64,000 nucleotides of DNA from Aliidongia dinghuensis (GCF_014643535.1 NZ_BMJQ01000014.1:149299-213298); one strand, 5' to 3'. Shown: positions 8,843 to 18,290, numbered from the stretch's first letter. A program made the numbers and translations. The notes: generated by a model not told the origin, from the letters alone.

Positions 8843-10402
8843 CTATCCGCGCGCCCGCTTCTTGGCCGGCGGCGGCGCCTCGGCGTTCTCAGTGCGGACG
8901 AGCGTGCGCTTGCCGACGGCGCGACCGAGCGCATCGAGGCGGCGCTGCACCGCTTCGCCCGTATAGATCGCCGTGTGCTCGGGCACGGTCAGCGCCAGCG
9001 TCGTATCGTCCGCTTCGAGCACAGCGCTGCCGACCAGGCCCGGCGCCCCGCCCGAGAGCGTGTAGGCCAGGCGCAGGCCGAGGCCGACCGCGCGCGCGCG
9101 CCCGATCGTCGCCTCGTCGATGAGCCCGAAGATCCGGCTCAGGATCGGCGCGTCGGGATTGCCGCCGTAGCGCGCATGGAGCGCCACCGCCAGGAAGGCA
9201 CGCCCCTGATGGTCGAGGCCGGCGACCGGCATGCGCAGGCAGCGCATGAAGGTCTGCTCGTCGCGATAGTCCGGATGCTCGCTCCAGCCGATGTCCGACA
9301 GGAGTGCTGCCGCCCGGCGCAGGCGCTTCTGGCCGGCCGCCTCGTCGGGGAACAGCGGGTCGGTCCAGCGCACCAGCTCTTCGCTGCCAGGGGCGAAGCG
9401 AGGATTGATGCGCGCGATCGCCTCGGCCGCGGTCAGGAGCGGATCGAGCCGCTGCTCGGCCGGCGGCAGCTGCTCGAACAGATGCCCTTCACGCAGGCCG
9501 TAGGCGCTGAAGACGACCCGGTCGGGCTGGATCGTCTTGACCAGGCGATAAAGCACGTAAGCGGCGAGCGGCACGGTTTCCAGGCGCTTGCGCGAGATGC
9601 CGGCGACCTTTTCCAGGGACCGGCGCGACTGGCGGCCGATCAGGTCGGTGAAGCTTTCGATCTCCTGCCGGCCGACCGAATAATTCTGGATGATGTGCAG
9701 CGGATAGCCGGTCTGCTCCATATGGATGCGCGCGAGCGCGCGCCAGGTGCCGCCGACCGCGTAGAAGCGGCGGCCGCGCCCCTGGGGCAGCCAGTCGAGC
9801 GACGCCACCGCCTGGTCGACGATCCGGCGCGCCTTCGCATCATCGTCGCCGACGCCCTCCGCCAGCCGGAGCGCGCCGATCGGCAGGCTCGCGACCAGCG
9901 GCGGCACGACGGCGCCGGTCATGGCGACCTCGACCGAGCCGCCGCCCAGGTCGCCGGTGATGCCATCCGCGTCGGGGATGCCGGCGCGCACGCCGGCGGC
10001 CGACAGCCGGCCTTCCTCGACCCCGTCGATGACCCGGACCTTGACCTGGTTACGCTGCTCGATGTCGGCGACGAACCGGGCGCCGTCGCTGGCATCGCGC
10101 ACGGCCGCGGTCGCGATGATGTCGAGCCGAGAGACCCCCAGGCCGCGGGCAAGGGCCACGAAGCGCTCAATATTGTCGCGTGCGAGCGTCACGCCCTCGG
10201 GATTGAGCCGGCCAGAGCTGTTGAGGCCGCGCCCGAGCGCGCACATCACCTTCTCGTTGAACAGCACCATCGGCGAACGGCTGATCCGGTCGTAGATGAC
10301 CAGGCGCAGCGAGTTCGACCCGATATCGATGACGCCGACCATCGTGCGCCGGCGCTCGTCGAGGAGCGCCACGGCGGAAAAAGGGTGCGTCAGAACTTCC
10401 AT
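8843..10402 (-). CDS. ppx: Exopolyphosphatase (Ppx/GppA family)
   Basis: The product is 519 residues in the ASKHA fold. The first phosphate loop is GVIDIGSNSLRLVIYD at about residues 23-38, the second phosphate motif is TGDLGGGSVEVA, and a C-terminal HD-like helical domain follows. Ppx removes phosphate from polyphosphate ends; GppA-type members also hydrolyse pppGpp. The ATG at 10402 is used, though an internal ATG about 20 residues on (MVGVID) is close to the fold start. It lies 7 bases downstream of ppk, so synthesis and breakdown of polyphosphate are coupled in one operon. The C-terminus is Lys/Arg-rich (PPPAKKRARG). Confidence 0.93.
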   Translation of the reverse strand: MEVLTHPFSAVALLDERRRTMVGVIDIGSNSLRLVIYDRISRSPMVLFNEKVMCALGRGLNSSGRLNPEGVTLARDNIERFVALARGLGVSRLDIIATAAVRDASDGARFVADIEQRNQVKVRVIDGVEEGRLSAAGVRAGIPDADGITGDLGGGSVEVAMTGAVVPPLVASLPIGALRLAEGVGDDDAKARRIVDQAVASLDWLPQGRGRRFYAVGGTWRALARIHMEQTGYPLHIIQNYSVGRQEIESFTDLIGRQSRRSLEKVAGISRKRLETVPLAAYVLYRLVKTIQPDRVVFSAYGLREGHLFEQLPPAEQRLDPLLTAAEAIARINPRFAPGSEELVRWTDPLFPDEAAGQKRLRRAAALLSDIGWSEHPDYRDEQTFMRCLRMPVAGLDHQGRAFLAVALHARYGGNPDAPILSRIFGLIDEATIGRARAVGLGLRLAYTLSGGAPGLVGSAVLEADDTTLALTVPEHTAIYTGEAVQRRLDALGRAVGKRTLVRTENAEAPPPAKKRARG

Positions 10403-10409
10403 ACCGAAC

Positions 10410-12605
10410 TCACACGTTGTCGAGCACCAGACGGGGTGCGCCGGCCGGCTTCCGCAAGGCAGACCCCCGGCCGGACAGGCTGGGATTGGTCATGAAATAG
10501 TTCTGCGCGTTCACGCCGTCCGCCTTCGGCGCGATGCGGGTATAAACGCCCTCGGCATTCAAGGTCCAGCTTTGCGCCTCGTCCTTGAGATTTTCCGCCA
10601 GGATCTCGTTCAGCACCTGCTGATGGACCGTGGGGTTCTCGATCGGCACCAGCGTCTCGACACGGCGGTCGAAATTGCGCTGCATGCAGTCGGCCGAGCT
10701 GATGAACACGAGCGCCCTGCCCGACGGCAGCTTGTCGCCATTGCCGAACGCATAGATGCGGCTGTGCTCGAGGAAGCGGCCGATCAGGCTCTTCACCCGG
10801 ATATTCTCGCTCAAGCCCGGCACGCCAGGCCGCAGGCAGCAGATGCCGCGTACGACGAGATCGATCTGCACGCCGGCCTGCGACGCGCGGTAGAGCGCGT
10901 CGATCGCGACCGAATCGACCAGCTGGTTGGCCTTCATCCAGATCGTGCCAGGCCTGCCGGCCTTGACGTGCTCGATCTCCGCCTCGATCAGCTCCAGGAG
11001 CCGCTGGCGCAGGTTGATCGGCGCGATCGCAAGCTTCTCGAGCCGCTCGGGCGTCGCATAGCCGGTGATGTAGTTGAAGAGCCGCCCCGCGTCGCGCGCC
11101 AGCGCCGGCTCGCAGGTGAAGAACGACAGGTCGGTGTAGACCTTGGCCGTATAGGGATGGTAGTTGCCGGTGCCGAAATGGACGTAGGTGCGCAGGCCCC
11201 CGCCCTCGCGCCGGACCACCATCGAGACCTTGGCGTGGGTCTTGAGCTCGACGAAGCCGTAGACGACCTGCACGCCGACGCGCTCCATGTCGCGCGCCCA
11301 GCGGATGTTCGCCTCTTCATCGAAGCGCGCCTTCAATTCGACCAGCGCCGTCACCGACTTGCCGGCCTCGGCCGCCTCGATGAGCGCACGAACGATCGGG
11401 CTGTCGTCGCTCGTGCGGTAGAGCGTCTGCTTGATCGCGACCACTGCCGGATCGCGCGCCGCCTGGCGCACGAACTGCACGACGACATCGAAGCTCTCGT
11501 AGGGATGATGGACGACGATGTCCTTGGCGCGGATCGCCGCGAAGCAGTCGCCGCCGAAATCACGGATGCGTTCGGGGAAGCGTGCGTTATAGGGCGCGAA
11601 CTTCAGGTCCGGCCGCTCGTCGATGATGAGCTGCTTCAGGTCGGCCAGGCCCAGGATGCCTTCCATGCGGAAGAGATCGTCGGGCTTGGCGTCGATCCGT
11701 TCCATCAGGAACTGGGCGAGATCGAGCGGCATCGCCGCCTCGACGCCCAGATGGATGACATGGCCGCGGCGCCGGCGCTTCAGCGCGGTCTCGAACAGGC
11801 GGACCAGGTCTTCCGCCTCTTCCTCGACCTCGATGTCGCTGTCGCGCAGGATGCGGAAGCCGCCCTGGCCGATGACCGTGAAGCCGGGGAACAGCCGGTC
11901 GAGGAACAAGCCGACCGTGGCCTCGATCGGGAACATGCGGATGCCGTCACCCGGCACGCGCAGGAAGCGCGGCACCGAAGACGGGATCAGCAGCAGCGCC
12001 TGCATGCGCTTCTTGTCGGCCTGGCGCTCCAGCATGAGGGCGAGGCCGAAGCCCAGGTTCGGGATGAACGGGAACGGATGAGCCGGATCGACCGCGAGCG
12101 GCGTCAGGAGCGGGAAGACGTCGGCCATGAAGCGCTCGTGCAGCCAGCTGCGCTCGCTCTCGGTCACCTCGTCCGCGCCCACGACAGCAACGCCGGCCTC
12201 GCGCAGCTCCTTGCGGAGCCGGGTGTAGCAGGTCTGCTGCGACTGCATCAGCCGGGCGACGCGTTTGTGCACCGCATCGAGCTGCTGGACCGGCAGCAGC
12301 CCGTCCTGGCTCGGCGTCTCGATGCCGGCGTTGACCTGGCCGCGCAGGCCGGCCACGCGCACCATGTAGAACTCGTCGAGGTTATTCGCCGAGATCGACA
12401 GGAACCTCAGCCTCTCGAACAGCGGATGGCTCTTGTTGTCCGCCTCCTCGAGCACCCGTTCGTTGAACGCAAGCCATGAGAGTTCCCGATTGATGAAGCG
12501 CTGCTCGGAGGTCGCGGCAACCTTGAGGGTGCGGGCGGTAGCGGTTCTTGTCGTCGTCACGGGCAGCTCTCCATCGGCCGGGCCCGCCGCAAGGGCGGAC
12601 GCCAT
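10410..12605 (-). CDS. ppk: Polyphosphate kinase 1
   Basis: The 731-residue product has the four-domain PPK1 layout. The N-terminal domain starts at FINRELSWLAFNERVLEE. The phospho-accepting histidine lies in LKTHAKVSMV, the second catalytic histidine in HSRIYAFGNG, and the C-terminal domain contains SSADCMQRNFDRRVE. PPK1 makes polyphosphate from ATP reversibly at the membrane. About 35 residues before the conserved start are Ala/Thr-rich and could be shortened. It precedes ppx in the same operon and follows the GST gene on the same strand at 67 bases. Confidence 0.96.
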   Translation of the reverse strand: MASALAAGPADGELPVTTTRTATARTLKVAATSEQRFINRELSWLAFNERVLEEADNKSHPLFERLRFLSISANNLDEFYMVRVAGLRGQVNAGIETPSQDGLLPVQQLDAVHKRVARLMQSQQTCYTRLRKELREAGVAVVGADEVTESERSWLHERFMADVFPLLTPLAVDPAHPFPFIPNLGFGLALMLERQADKKRMQALLLIPSSVPRFLRVPGDGIRMFPIEATVGLFLDRLFPGFTVIGQGGFRILRDSDIEVEEEAEDLVRLFETALKRRRRGHVIHLGVEAAMPLDLAQFLMERIDAKPDDLFRMEGILGLADLKQLIIDERPDLKFAPYNARFPERIRDFGGDCFAAIRAKDIVVHHPYESFDVVVQFVRQAARDPAVVAIKQTLYRTSDDSPIVRALIEAAEAGKSVTALVELKARFDEEANIRWARDMERVGVQVVYGFVELKTHAKVSMVVRREGGGLRTYVHFGTGNYHPYTAKVYTDLSFFTCEPALARDAGRLFNYITGYATPERLEKLAIAPINLRQRLLELIEAEIEHVKAGRPGTIWMKANQLVDSVAIDALYRASQAGVQIDLVVRGICCLRPGVPGLSENIRVKSLIGRFLEHSRIYAFGNGDKLPSGRALVFISSADCMQRNFDRRVETLVPIENPTVHQQVLNEILAENLKDEAQSWTLNAEGVYTRIAPKADGVNAQNYFMTNPSLSGRGSALRKPAGAPRLVLDNV

Positions 12606-12672
12606 CAGGAGCGACCCTACCGCACCGGAGAGTCGGTGTCATGACGGTGACTGGTTTTCTGCAACAAAGGGC

Positions 12673-13293
12673 TCAGACGACCGGCCCCATGAGGTGCTGC
12701 TGGAAGCCCGGCCGCTCCGCCAGGCGATCATACCAGGCAGCAAGATGCGGCAGGTCCGGCCGTTCGATGGCGAAGGCGTACCAGCGGCGAATCGAATTGC
12801 CCATGGCGATGTCGGCGAGGCTCAGCCGGTCGCCGGCGGCATAGGGCCGGCCGGCCAGTTCCCGGTCGAGCAAGGTCCAGACCTGGGCGAGCCGCGCCAC
12901 CAGCGCCTGAAGTGCCGCCGCATCGGGCCCGCCGGGCTGCGGGCGGATGAGCGCCCAGAACACCGGGCCGATGGCCGGCATCAATGTCGAAAGCTGCCAA
13001 TCCATCCAGCGTTCGACCCGCGACCGGGCGCCGGGCTCGGCCGGATAGAGCGTCTCGCCGCCGTAACGGTTGGCGAGATAGCGCGTGATCGTGTTCGATT
13101 CCCACAGGATGAGCTCGCCGTCGCGCACCGTCGGCACCAGCCGATTGGGGTTCATCGCGCCGTACCAGTCCTCGTTGAGCTTGCCGAACTCGCGGCCGGC
13201 GTCGATCCGCTCGAACGGCAGCGCCAGCTCCTCGCAGGTCCACAGCACTTTCTGCACGTTCGATGATGTGGTCCGTCCCCAGATCGTCAGCAT
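12673..13293 (-). CDS. Glutathione S-transferase family protein
   Basis: The product is about 206 residues. An N-terminal thioredoxin-fold domain (MLTIWGRTTSSNVQKVLW) contains the glutathione-contact loop RLVPTVRDGELILWESNTI. An alpha-helical C-terminal domain carries the N-capping-box-like RLSLADIAMG. Substrate is unknown. Starts at 13293, 13305 and 13314 are possible; the first opens directly into the fold. It is divergent from the lactate-type permease across about 165 bases in which I see no clear operator. Confidence 0.88.
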   Translation of the reverse strand: MLTIWGRTTSSNVQKVLWTCEELALPFERIDAGREFGKLNEDWYGAMNPNRLVPTVRDGELILWESNTITRYLANRYGGETLYPAEPGARSRVERWMDWQLSTLMPAIGPVFWALIRPQPGGPDAAALQALVARLAQVWTLLDRELAGRPYAAGDRLSLADIAMGNSIRRWYAFAIERPDLPHLAAWYDRLAERPGFQQHLMGPVV

Positions 13294-13459
13294 GGCGCCC
13301 TGCATTCCCGACATTTGTGCCGCTTCGCCCGATGACGAAGCATTGCTGGTTGTGGCGGTGCCTCCGCCCGACCATTCTGCCGCTCCCTCCATCGCATGGA
13401 TCCGGCCGCGCGGGAAAGCCCGCCCCAATCAACAAATCGACATTCAAGAAATCGGCATC

Positions 13460-14923
13460 ATGCTGCTCACGGTCGCGCTCGCCCCCTTGGCCCTCGTCAT
13501 CCTGCTGATCGCCAGCCGGCGCGTCTCGATCATGACCGCGGGCGTGATCGGCTGGCTCGCCGCCATTGCCGCCGCCCGGGTGCTGCGCGGGCCCGTGGAG
13601 CCGTTCATCGCCTGGGCCTCGACCGAGAGCGCCAAGGGGGCCTGGCTCGCCTGGCAGGCGGTCGCGGTCATCCTGGCCGGCCTGTTCTTCTATCGCGTGC
13701 TGCGCCGGCACGAGGCCCATCTGTTCCAGGCCGAGGGCCCGGTCGAGGCGGTGTCGCGCGGACGGGTCTGGGCCGTGTGCTTCCTCGTCGGCCCCTTCGC
13801 CGAATCGGCGACCGGCTTCGGCGTCGGTGCTATCGTCGCCATGGCAGCTCTGATGCGCATGGGGCTGAAAGGGCCCGGCGCCGCGGTGCTGGCGCTCTAT
13901 TCCCAGATGCTGGTGCCCTGGGGCGGCCTCGCCGTCGGCACGATCATCGGTGCTCATCTGGCCGGCATGGCGGAACCGGCGCTAGGGCTCGCGAGTGCCG
14001 TGCTGACCCTGCCGCTGCTCGCGGGCTATCTCACGCTCTACTGGGTCTTCGCCGGCCGGCTGACCGGGCCGGTGCCCATCGTGCAGCGTGTCGAGGACAG
14101 TCTATGGACCATCCTGCTGGGCAGCGCACTCTGGCTTGCCAACCGCTATGTCGCGACCGAGCTCGGCGGCGTCGTGGCACCGGGCGCGCTGCTGGTCGTG
14201 CATTTCCTGCTGACGCAGCGGCCGGATCGCAGGGCGCTCCGCCACGCCGCGACGAGCGCCCTGCCCTTCGCCGTGCTGGCCGGCCTCCTGATCGCGACGC
14301 GCAGCATTCCGCCTCTGACCGAGGCGCTGCGCAGCGTGGCCGTGCTGACACCCTTCGCCGACCAGCCGAGCTTTCCCGTGTTCTATAACCCGAGTTTCTG
14401 GCTGGTCCTGGTCGGCCTCGGCGTGATGGCCGCGACCGGCCGTCTCGGCGAGCTGCCGGCGCGCCTCGGCGAGACCTGGCACGGCGGCTGGCGCGCCGCC
14501 GTCGTGACCCTGGTCTTCGTCGCCATGGCCCAGGTCCTGTCAGCTGCCGGCGCCGCCCGGCTCGTGGGCGCGACACTCCGTGCCGGCCTCGGCCCCGCGG
14601 CACCGCTTATGGGTCCGCTGTTCGGCGCGGTCGGCGGCTTCCTCACCGGCAGCAACTCGGCGTCCAACGGCATGATGATGGCGGTGCAGGCCGCACTCGG
14701 CAACGGGCTCGCCGGCTGGACCGCGGCCCTGCAGAACGTGGCCGGCAGCAATTTCAGCCTGCTCTCGCCGGTCCGCGTCGCGATGGCGGCAGCGCTGGTC
14801 GGCGGTGCCGGCTCGCATGTCCAGGGCGCGGATGCCCAGATCTATAAGCGCGCCTGGCCGGTCGCGGTCATGCTGCTCGCGATCCTGCTCGCGGAAGCGG
14901 CGTTGCTGGCTCTGCCGCACTAG
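13460..14923 (+). CDS. LctP-family lactate/glycolate permease
   Basis: The product is about 487 residues with 12 or more hydrophobic segments over its whole length. The LctP signature FAESATGFGVGAIVAMAAL lies near residue 115, and a conserved GFLTGSNSASNGMM segment lies near residue 395. Family members import L-lactate, D-lactate or glycolate with protons. The ATG at 13460 was chosen because the first transmembrane helix starts there; sequence upstream in frame overlaps the GST gene. No lactate dehydrogenase or lld regulator is adjacent, so the substrate is open. Confidence 0.87.
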   Translation: MLLTVALAPLALVILLIASRRVSIMTAGVIGWLAAIAAARVLRGPVEPFIAWASTESAKGAWLAWQAVAVILAGLFFYRVLRRHEAHLFQAEGPVEAVSRGRVWAVCFLVGPFAESATGFGVGAIVAMAALMRMGLKGPGAAVLALYSQMLVPWGGLAVGTIIGAHLAGMAEPALGLASAVLTLPLLAGYLTLYWVFAGRLTGPVPIVQRVEDSLWTILLGSALWLANRYVATELGGVVAPGALLVVHFLLTQRPDRRALRHAATSALPFAVLAGLLIATRSIPPLTEALRSVAVLTPFADQPSFPVFYNPSFWLVLVGLGVMAATGRLGELPARLGETWHGGWRAAVVTLVFVAMAQVLSAAGAARLVGATLRAGLGPAAPLMGPLFGAVGGFLTGSNSASNGMMMAVQAALGNGLAGWTAALQNVAGSNFSLLSPVRVAMAAALVGGAGSHVQGADAQIYKRAWPVAVMLLAILLAEAALLALPH

Positions 14924-14939
14924 CGCCGGCTAAGCCCCG

Positions 14940-15893
14940 TCAGGCCCCCGTGCTGGGCGTTACCGTCGGCTGGACATAAAGCACGCCGCTCGCGTACCCG
15001 ATCCAGACGCGCCGCCCGATCAGATAGTCGGCGCCCAGCAGCATGTCGAAATTATCGCCGAAGGAGAAATACCCGACCGCGAACTCGGCGCCGTCGAACC
15101 GGTCGGTGCCGATGCGGACGGTACCGAAGCGATGCTGTTTGGCCCGGACCCGGCGCCCGTCCGCCCCGACTTGCGTCACGTCGGGATCGGGTGCGAAATC
15201 CGACGGCTCGAGACCGAGCTTGCGCGCGCCCTCCTCGGTCATGGAGCTCACCTCAGCGCCGCTGTCGAGCAGCGCCGTGAGCGGCTTGCCGTTGACCTCG
15301 GCGGAGACATAGACCCGCCCGGTCGGCAGCTGGCCGAGCTCGGCGCTTTCGATCGGGCCCTGCCACGGCAGGAAACCCTGCGCGCAATGGGCCGGGTTCC
15401 ACAGGCTCATGCGGTGGGCCGCCACATCGATCTCGACATCGAAGGCCGACAGGAAGTTGGCGCCCAGCACGCCGTCGGCGACGCCCTGCAGCGGCGTTAC
15501 GACGACACTCTGGTTGCGCAGATTGAGGCCGCCCAGCTCGAAATCGTCGACCTGGACATTGCGCTGCACCGCCAGGCCGCCGATGCCGGTCACGCGCGTC
15601 GTGGTGTGGCGCGGCGGCAGCCGAAGCCGCTCGACAATTTCCGGCGACAGGACGGCCGCGTCGGCCCCGGTATCGACCAGCAGGCGGACCGGCGCGCCGT
15701 TGATGCCGCCGGTCACCATCAGCAGCCCGTGCTCCACGTCGAGCGCGAGATCGGCAACCTTGAAGGCCTGGCACGTCGTATCGTCCGGCGCCGTCTCCAC
15801 GCCCTCAGCAAGATCGGCCTCGATGGAGGTCGCGCATGCCGCGAGCCCACCCAGCACTCCCGCCAGCAGAAGGAACGGCAACGAAACCCGCAT
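14940..15893 (-). CDS. Lipoprotein with two retropepsin-like aspartic protease domains
   Basis: The product is 317 residues. A lipoprotein signal peptide ends at Cys20 (GGLAAC), so the protein is probably lipid-anchored on the periplasmic side. The first retropepsin-like domain carries VDTGAD (Asp74) with a flap-like VTGIGG and GVLGANFL. The second carries LDSGAE (Asp210) with MLLGADYL. Together they could form a single-chain pseudo-dimer, each half giving one catalytic Asp. Related one-domain proteins in alphaproteobacteria include gag-polyprotein-type aspartyl proteases. It is convergent with the permease gene, 16 bases away. Substrate is unknown. Confidence 0.82.
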   Translation of the reverse strand: MRVSLPFLLLAGVLGGLAACATSIEADLAEGVETAPDDTTCQAFKVADLALDVEHGLLMVTGGINGAPVRLLVDTGADAAVLSPEIVERLRLPPRHTTTRVTGIGGLAVQRNVQVDDFELGGLNLRNQSVVVTPLQGVADGVLGANFLSAFDVEIDVAAHRMSLWNPAHCAQGFLPWQGPIESAELGQLPTGRVYVSAEVNGKPLTALLDSGAEVSSMTEEGARKLGLEPSDFAPDPDVTQVGADGRRVRAKQHRFGTVRIGTDRFDGAEFAVGYFSFGDNFDMLLGADYLIGRRVWIGYASGVLYVQPTVTPSTGA

Positions 15894-16028
15894 GGGGTAG
15901 CACCTCGCTTGGCGTCTTCCGGTCGCAGGTACCCGCGTAGCAAGTTTCGCCGTGCGCGTAAATCGCGCCGCTGCAAGCGTCGACGTCCCGAAAAGCGCGT
16001 GCCCGTCTAATCTTGCCACACTACCATA

Positions 16029-16240
16029 TCAGTTATCCAGAACCTCCCTGCCAGACCGTCGTCGCGGCGCCCCTTCGCGCCGCAGAAGGTTGAGCACAGC
16101 CTCGCGCGCTGGATTGGGCGGCGCCGACGGCCAAGCCAGCACGAGGTCGGCACTGACGTCGGGATGCCACTCCCCGGCCGTACGACCACTTCGCCCGGCA
16201 GGAACCGCTCCGCCGAGCGCGGCACCAGGGCGCAGCACGT
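16029..16240 (-). pseudogene. LysR-type regulator remnant, 3' end only
   Basis: The minus strand encodes the C-terminal end of a LysR effector-binding domain in two frames. One frame reads CCALVPRSAERFLPGEVVVRP, and after a frameshift near 16168-16172 it continues DVSADLVLAWPSAPPNPARE to a stop at 16029. This matches the usual last 60 or so residues of LysR proteins. The DNA-binding half is absent. The broken end meets the broken end of a transporter remnant on the plus strand, so it is not functional as a regulator. Confidence 0.65.
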
Positions 16241-16433
16241 CGGCATGACCGGCAGCATCGTGAGCTTCGCCAGCAACCTCGCCGGCATCATCACCCCGAT
16301 CGTCATCGGCGCGATCGTGCAGGCAACCGGCTCCTTCGCCTGGGCGCTCGGCTTCTGCGGCATCGTCTCGCTGGTGGGCGTGTTCGCCTACACGGTTGTG
16401 CTTGGCAAGATCGAGCGGCTGGTGGTCGAATAG
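16241..16433 (+). pseudogene. MFS transporter remnant, 3' end only
   Basis: About 63 codons encode the last two membrane helices of an MFS transporter: SFASNLAGIITPIVIGAIVQ, then GFCGIVSLVGVFAYTVVLG, ending KIERLVVE. The pattern is that of the anion:cation (sugar-acid/tartrate) symporter branch. Everything upstream is missing: the frame passes at once into LysR sequence on the other strand. No start codon context supports a real short gene. Together with the LysR remnant it looks like the residue of a divergent regulator-transporter pair. Confidence 0.7.
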
Positions 16434-16445
16434 CCCAGGCGCGCC

Positions 16446-17882
16446 TTAGCCGCGCCGGTGCCCGCTCACTTCCGCGCCGGCATCCGGCGCCAGCTTGCGC
16501 ACGTCGAACAAGGCCGCGAGCGCGAGTGCCGCGACCAGGCCGAAGGCGATGCGGAAGTCGGTCACCGTCGGCACGCCGGTCGCGTTGCCCTCGGCGAAGG
16601 CGGCGACGCGGAGCGCCAGCGCGCCGAAGGCGATGCCCATGCCCATGGTCATCTGCTGCACCATGCTGGAGAGCGTGCTGGCGCCGCTCACCTGCGGACC
16701 CGGGATCTCGGCGAGGCTCAGGGTCGTGAGGCTGGTGAACTGCATGGAGCGGCAGAGACCGTTCACGAACAGCACCGCGGCGATGACCGGCCAGGGCGTC
16801 GCCGGCGTGAAGAATGCGCAGGCCGCGGCCGCCACCACGACGACGAGGCCGTTGCCGATGATCGCGGTGCGGAAGCCGAAGCGGCGCAGCAGCGGATTGG
16901 TCACGGTCTTCATGGTGAGATTGCCGGCGAACAAGGCCAGGACCAGGAGGCCCGAGTGGAACGCGTCCATGCCGAATCCCACCTGGAACAAGAGCGGCAG
17001 CAGGAACGGCGCCGTGCTGATCGCGATGCGGAACAGCGAGCCGCCGCCGACGGCGACGGCGAAGCTCGGGATCTTGAGTGCGCTCAAGTCGAGCAGCGGA
17101 TGAGCATGGCGGCGGGCGTGGCGCCAGGCGAGGACGCCCAGCACGACGGACACGCCGACGCAGCCGCCGATCGCGGCCCAGGCCGCGTCCTGCCGGCCCA
17201 GAAGCTCGATGCCGTACATGAAGCTGAGCGAGGCGCCGCCGCCGAGGCCGAAGCCCAGCCAGTCGAACGGCTTCTTCTCAGCCCCGCGCTCGTTCCGGAT
17301 CAGCAGCCAAGCGAGCACCAGGCCGGCGAGGCCGAGCGGCACGTTCAGAAGGAAGATCCAGCGCCAGGAGGCGTAGGTCGTGATGAAGCCGCCCAGGGGC
17401 GGCCCGATGACCGGCGCCACCAGGCCGGGCCAGACGATGATGCCGATCATGCGCATCAAGTCGCGCTTCTCGGTCGCGCGCACGACGACGAGACGCCCGA
17501 CCGGCACCATCATGGCGCCGGCGATGCCCTGGAGCACGCGCGCCGCGGTGAATTCCCAGAGCCCGTTCGCCATCGCACAGAACACGGAGGCGACTGTGAA
17601 GCCCAGGATGGCGCCGCCGAGTACGGTGCGCGCGCCGAACCGGTCGGCGAACCAGCCGCTCGCCGGGATGAACACGGCGAGCGTCAGCAGATAGGCGGTC
17701 ATGCCGAGATTGAGGTCGACCGCGCTCATGGCAAAGGAGCGCGCCATCTGCGGCAGCGCGGTCGCGATCACCGTGCCGTCCAGGTTCTCCATGAAGAACG
17801 CGGCAGCGACGAGCAGGGCGATCTGGAGCGGCCTGCGGGTCGAGGCCGGTGCCGCCTCGACGGTCTTTACTCCGTCAGGCAC
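16446..17882 (-). CDS. DHA2-type MFS multidrug exporter
   Basis: The product is about 478 residues with 14 predicted helices. It has MFS motif A (GWFADRFGARTVLGG), the DHA-family motif C-like segment around PVIGPPLGGFI, and the helix-1 signature FMENLDGTVIATALPQMA. It resembles MdtD/EmrB-type drug:proton antiporters. The start is a GTG at 17882, just 3 bases after the sufT stop, so the gene reads as the last member of the suf operon. Its 3' end borders the pseudogene scar. Whether it exports a drug or a thiol/metal compound cannot be told here. Confidence 0.88.
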   Translation of the reverse strand: MPDGVKTVEAAPASTRRPLQIALLVAAAFFMENLDGTVIATALPQMARSFAMSAVDLNLGMTAYLLTLAVFIPASGWFADRFGARTVLGGAILGFTVASVFCAMANGLWEFTAARVLQGIAGAMMVPVGRLVVVRATEKRDLMRMIGIIVWPGLVAPVIGPPLGGFITTYASWRWIFLLNVPLGLAGLVLAWLLIRNERGAEKKPFDWLGFGLGGGASLSFMYGIELLGRQDAAWAAIGGCVGVSVVLGVLAWRHARRHAHPLLDLSALKIPSFAVAVGGGSLFRIAISTAPFLLPLLFQVGFGMDAFHSGLLVLALFAGNLTMKTVTNPLLRRFGFRTAIIGNGLVVVVAAAACAFFTPATPWPVIAAVLFVNGLCRSMQFTSLTTLSLAEIPGPQVSGASTLSSMVQQMTMGMGIAFGALALRVAAFAEGNATGVPTVTDFRIAFGLVAALALAALFDVRKLAPDAGAEVSGHRRG

Positions 17883-17885
17883 GTC

Positions 17886-18290
17886 CTAGAGCAGGCCCAG
17901 CTCGAGCCGCGCCTCTTCGCTCATCAGATCCTGATGCCAGGGCGGCGTCCAGACCAGGTTTACCTGCACCTCGGTCACGCGGTCGACCGTGCGCACGGCA
18001 CGCTCGACCTCGCCCGGCAGCGAGCCCGCGACCGGGCAGGTCGGCGCGGTCAGCGTCATCTCGACATAGACCTTGCCGTCCGCCCCCACGACCAGGTCAT
18101 AGATCAGGCCGAGGTCGACCAGGTTGACGGGGATTTCGGGGTCGCGGACGGTCTTCAAGGCCTCAAGGACCTTGGCCTCGAGCGCCTTGTCCTCGCCCTC
18201 GACCTTGATCCGGTCGAGCGGGTCGATCTCCGTCGCCGGCGCCCGGCCGGGCATGAAGTCGAACAGCGTCTTGCCGTCGTCCTGGACCAT
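17886..18290 (-). CDS. sufT: SufT-type iron-sulfur assembly factor (DUF59/MIP18 domain)
   Basis: The product is 134 residues. A MIP18/DUF59 domain covers most of it, with the conserved RDPEIPVNLVDLGLIYDL segment and the single reactive-type Cys in TLTAPTCPVAG, then the WTPPWHQDLMSEEAR end typical of SUF-linked members. SufT proteins help mature Fe-S proteins under high demand. It sits 30 bases after sufU and 3 bases before the MFS exporter gene, all on the same strand. Confidence 0.92.
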   Translation of the reverse strand: MVQDDGKTLFDFMPGRAPATEIDPLDRIKVEGEDKALEAKVLEALKTVRDPEIPVNLVDLGLIYDLVVGADGKVYVEMTLTAPTCPVAGSLPGEVERAVRTVDRVTEVQVNLVWTPPWHQDLMSEEARLELGLL

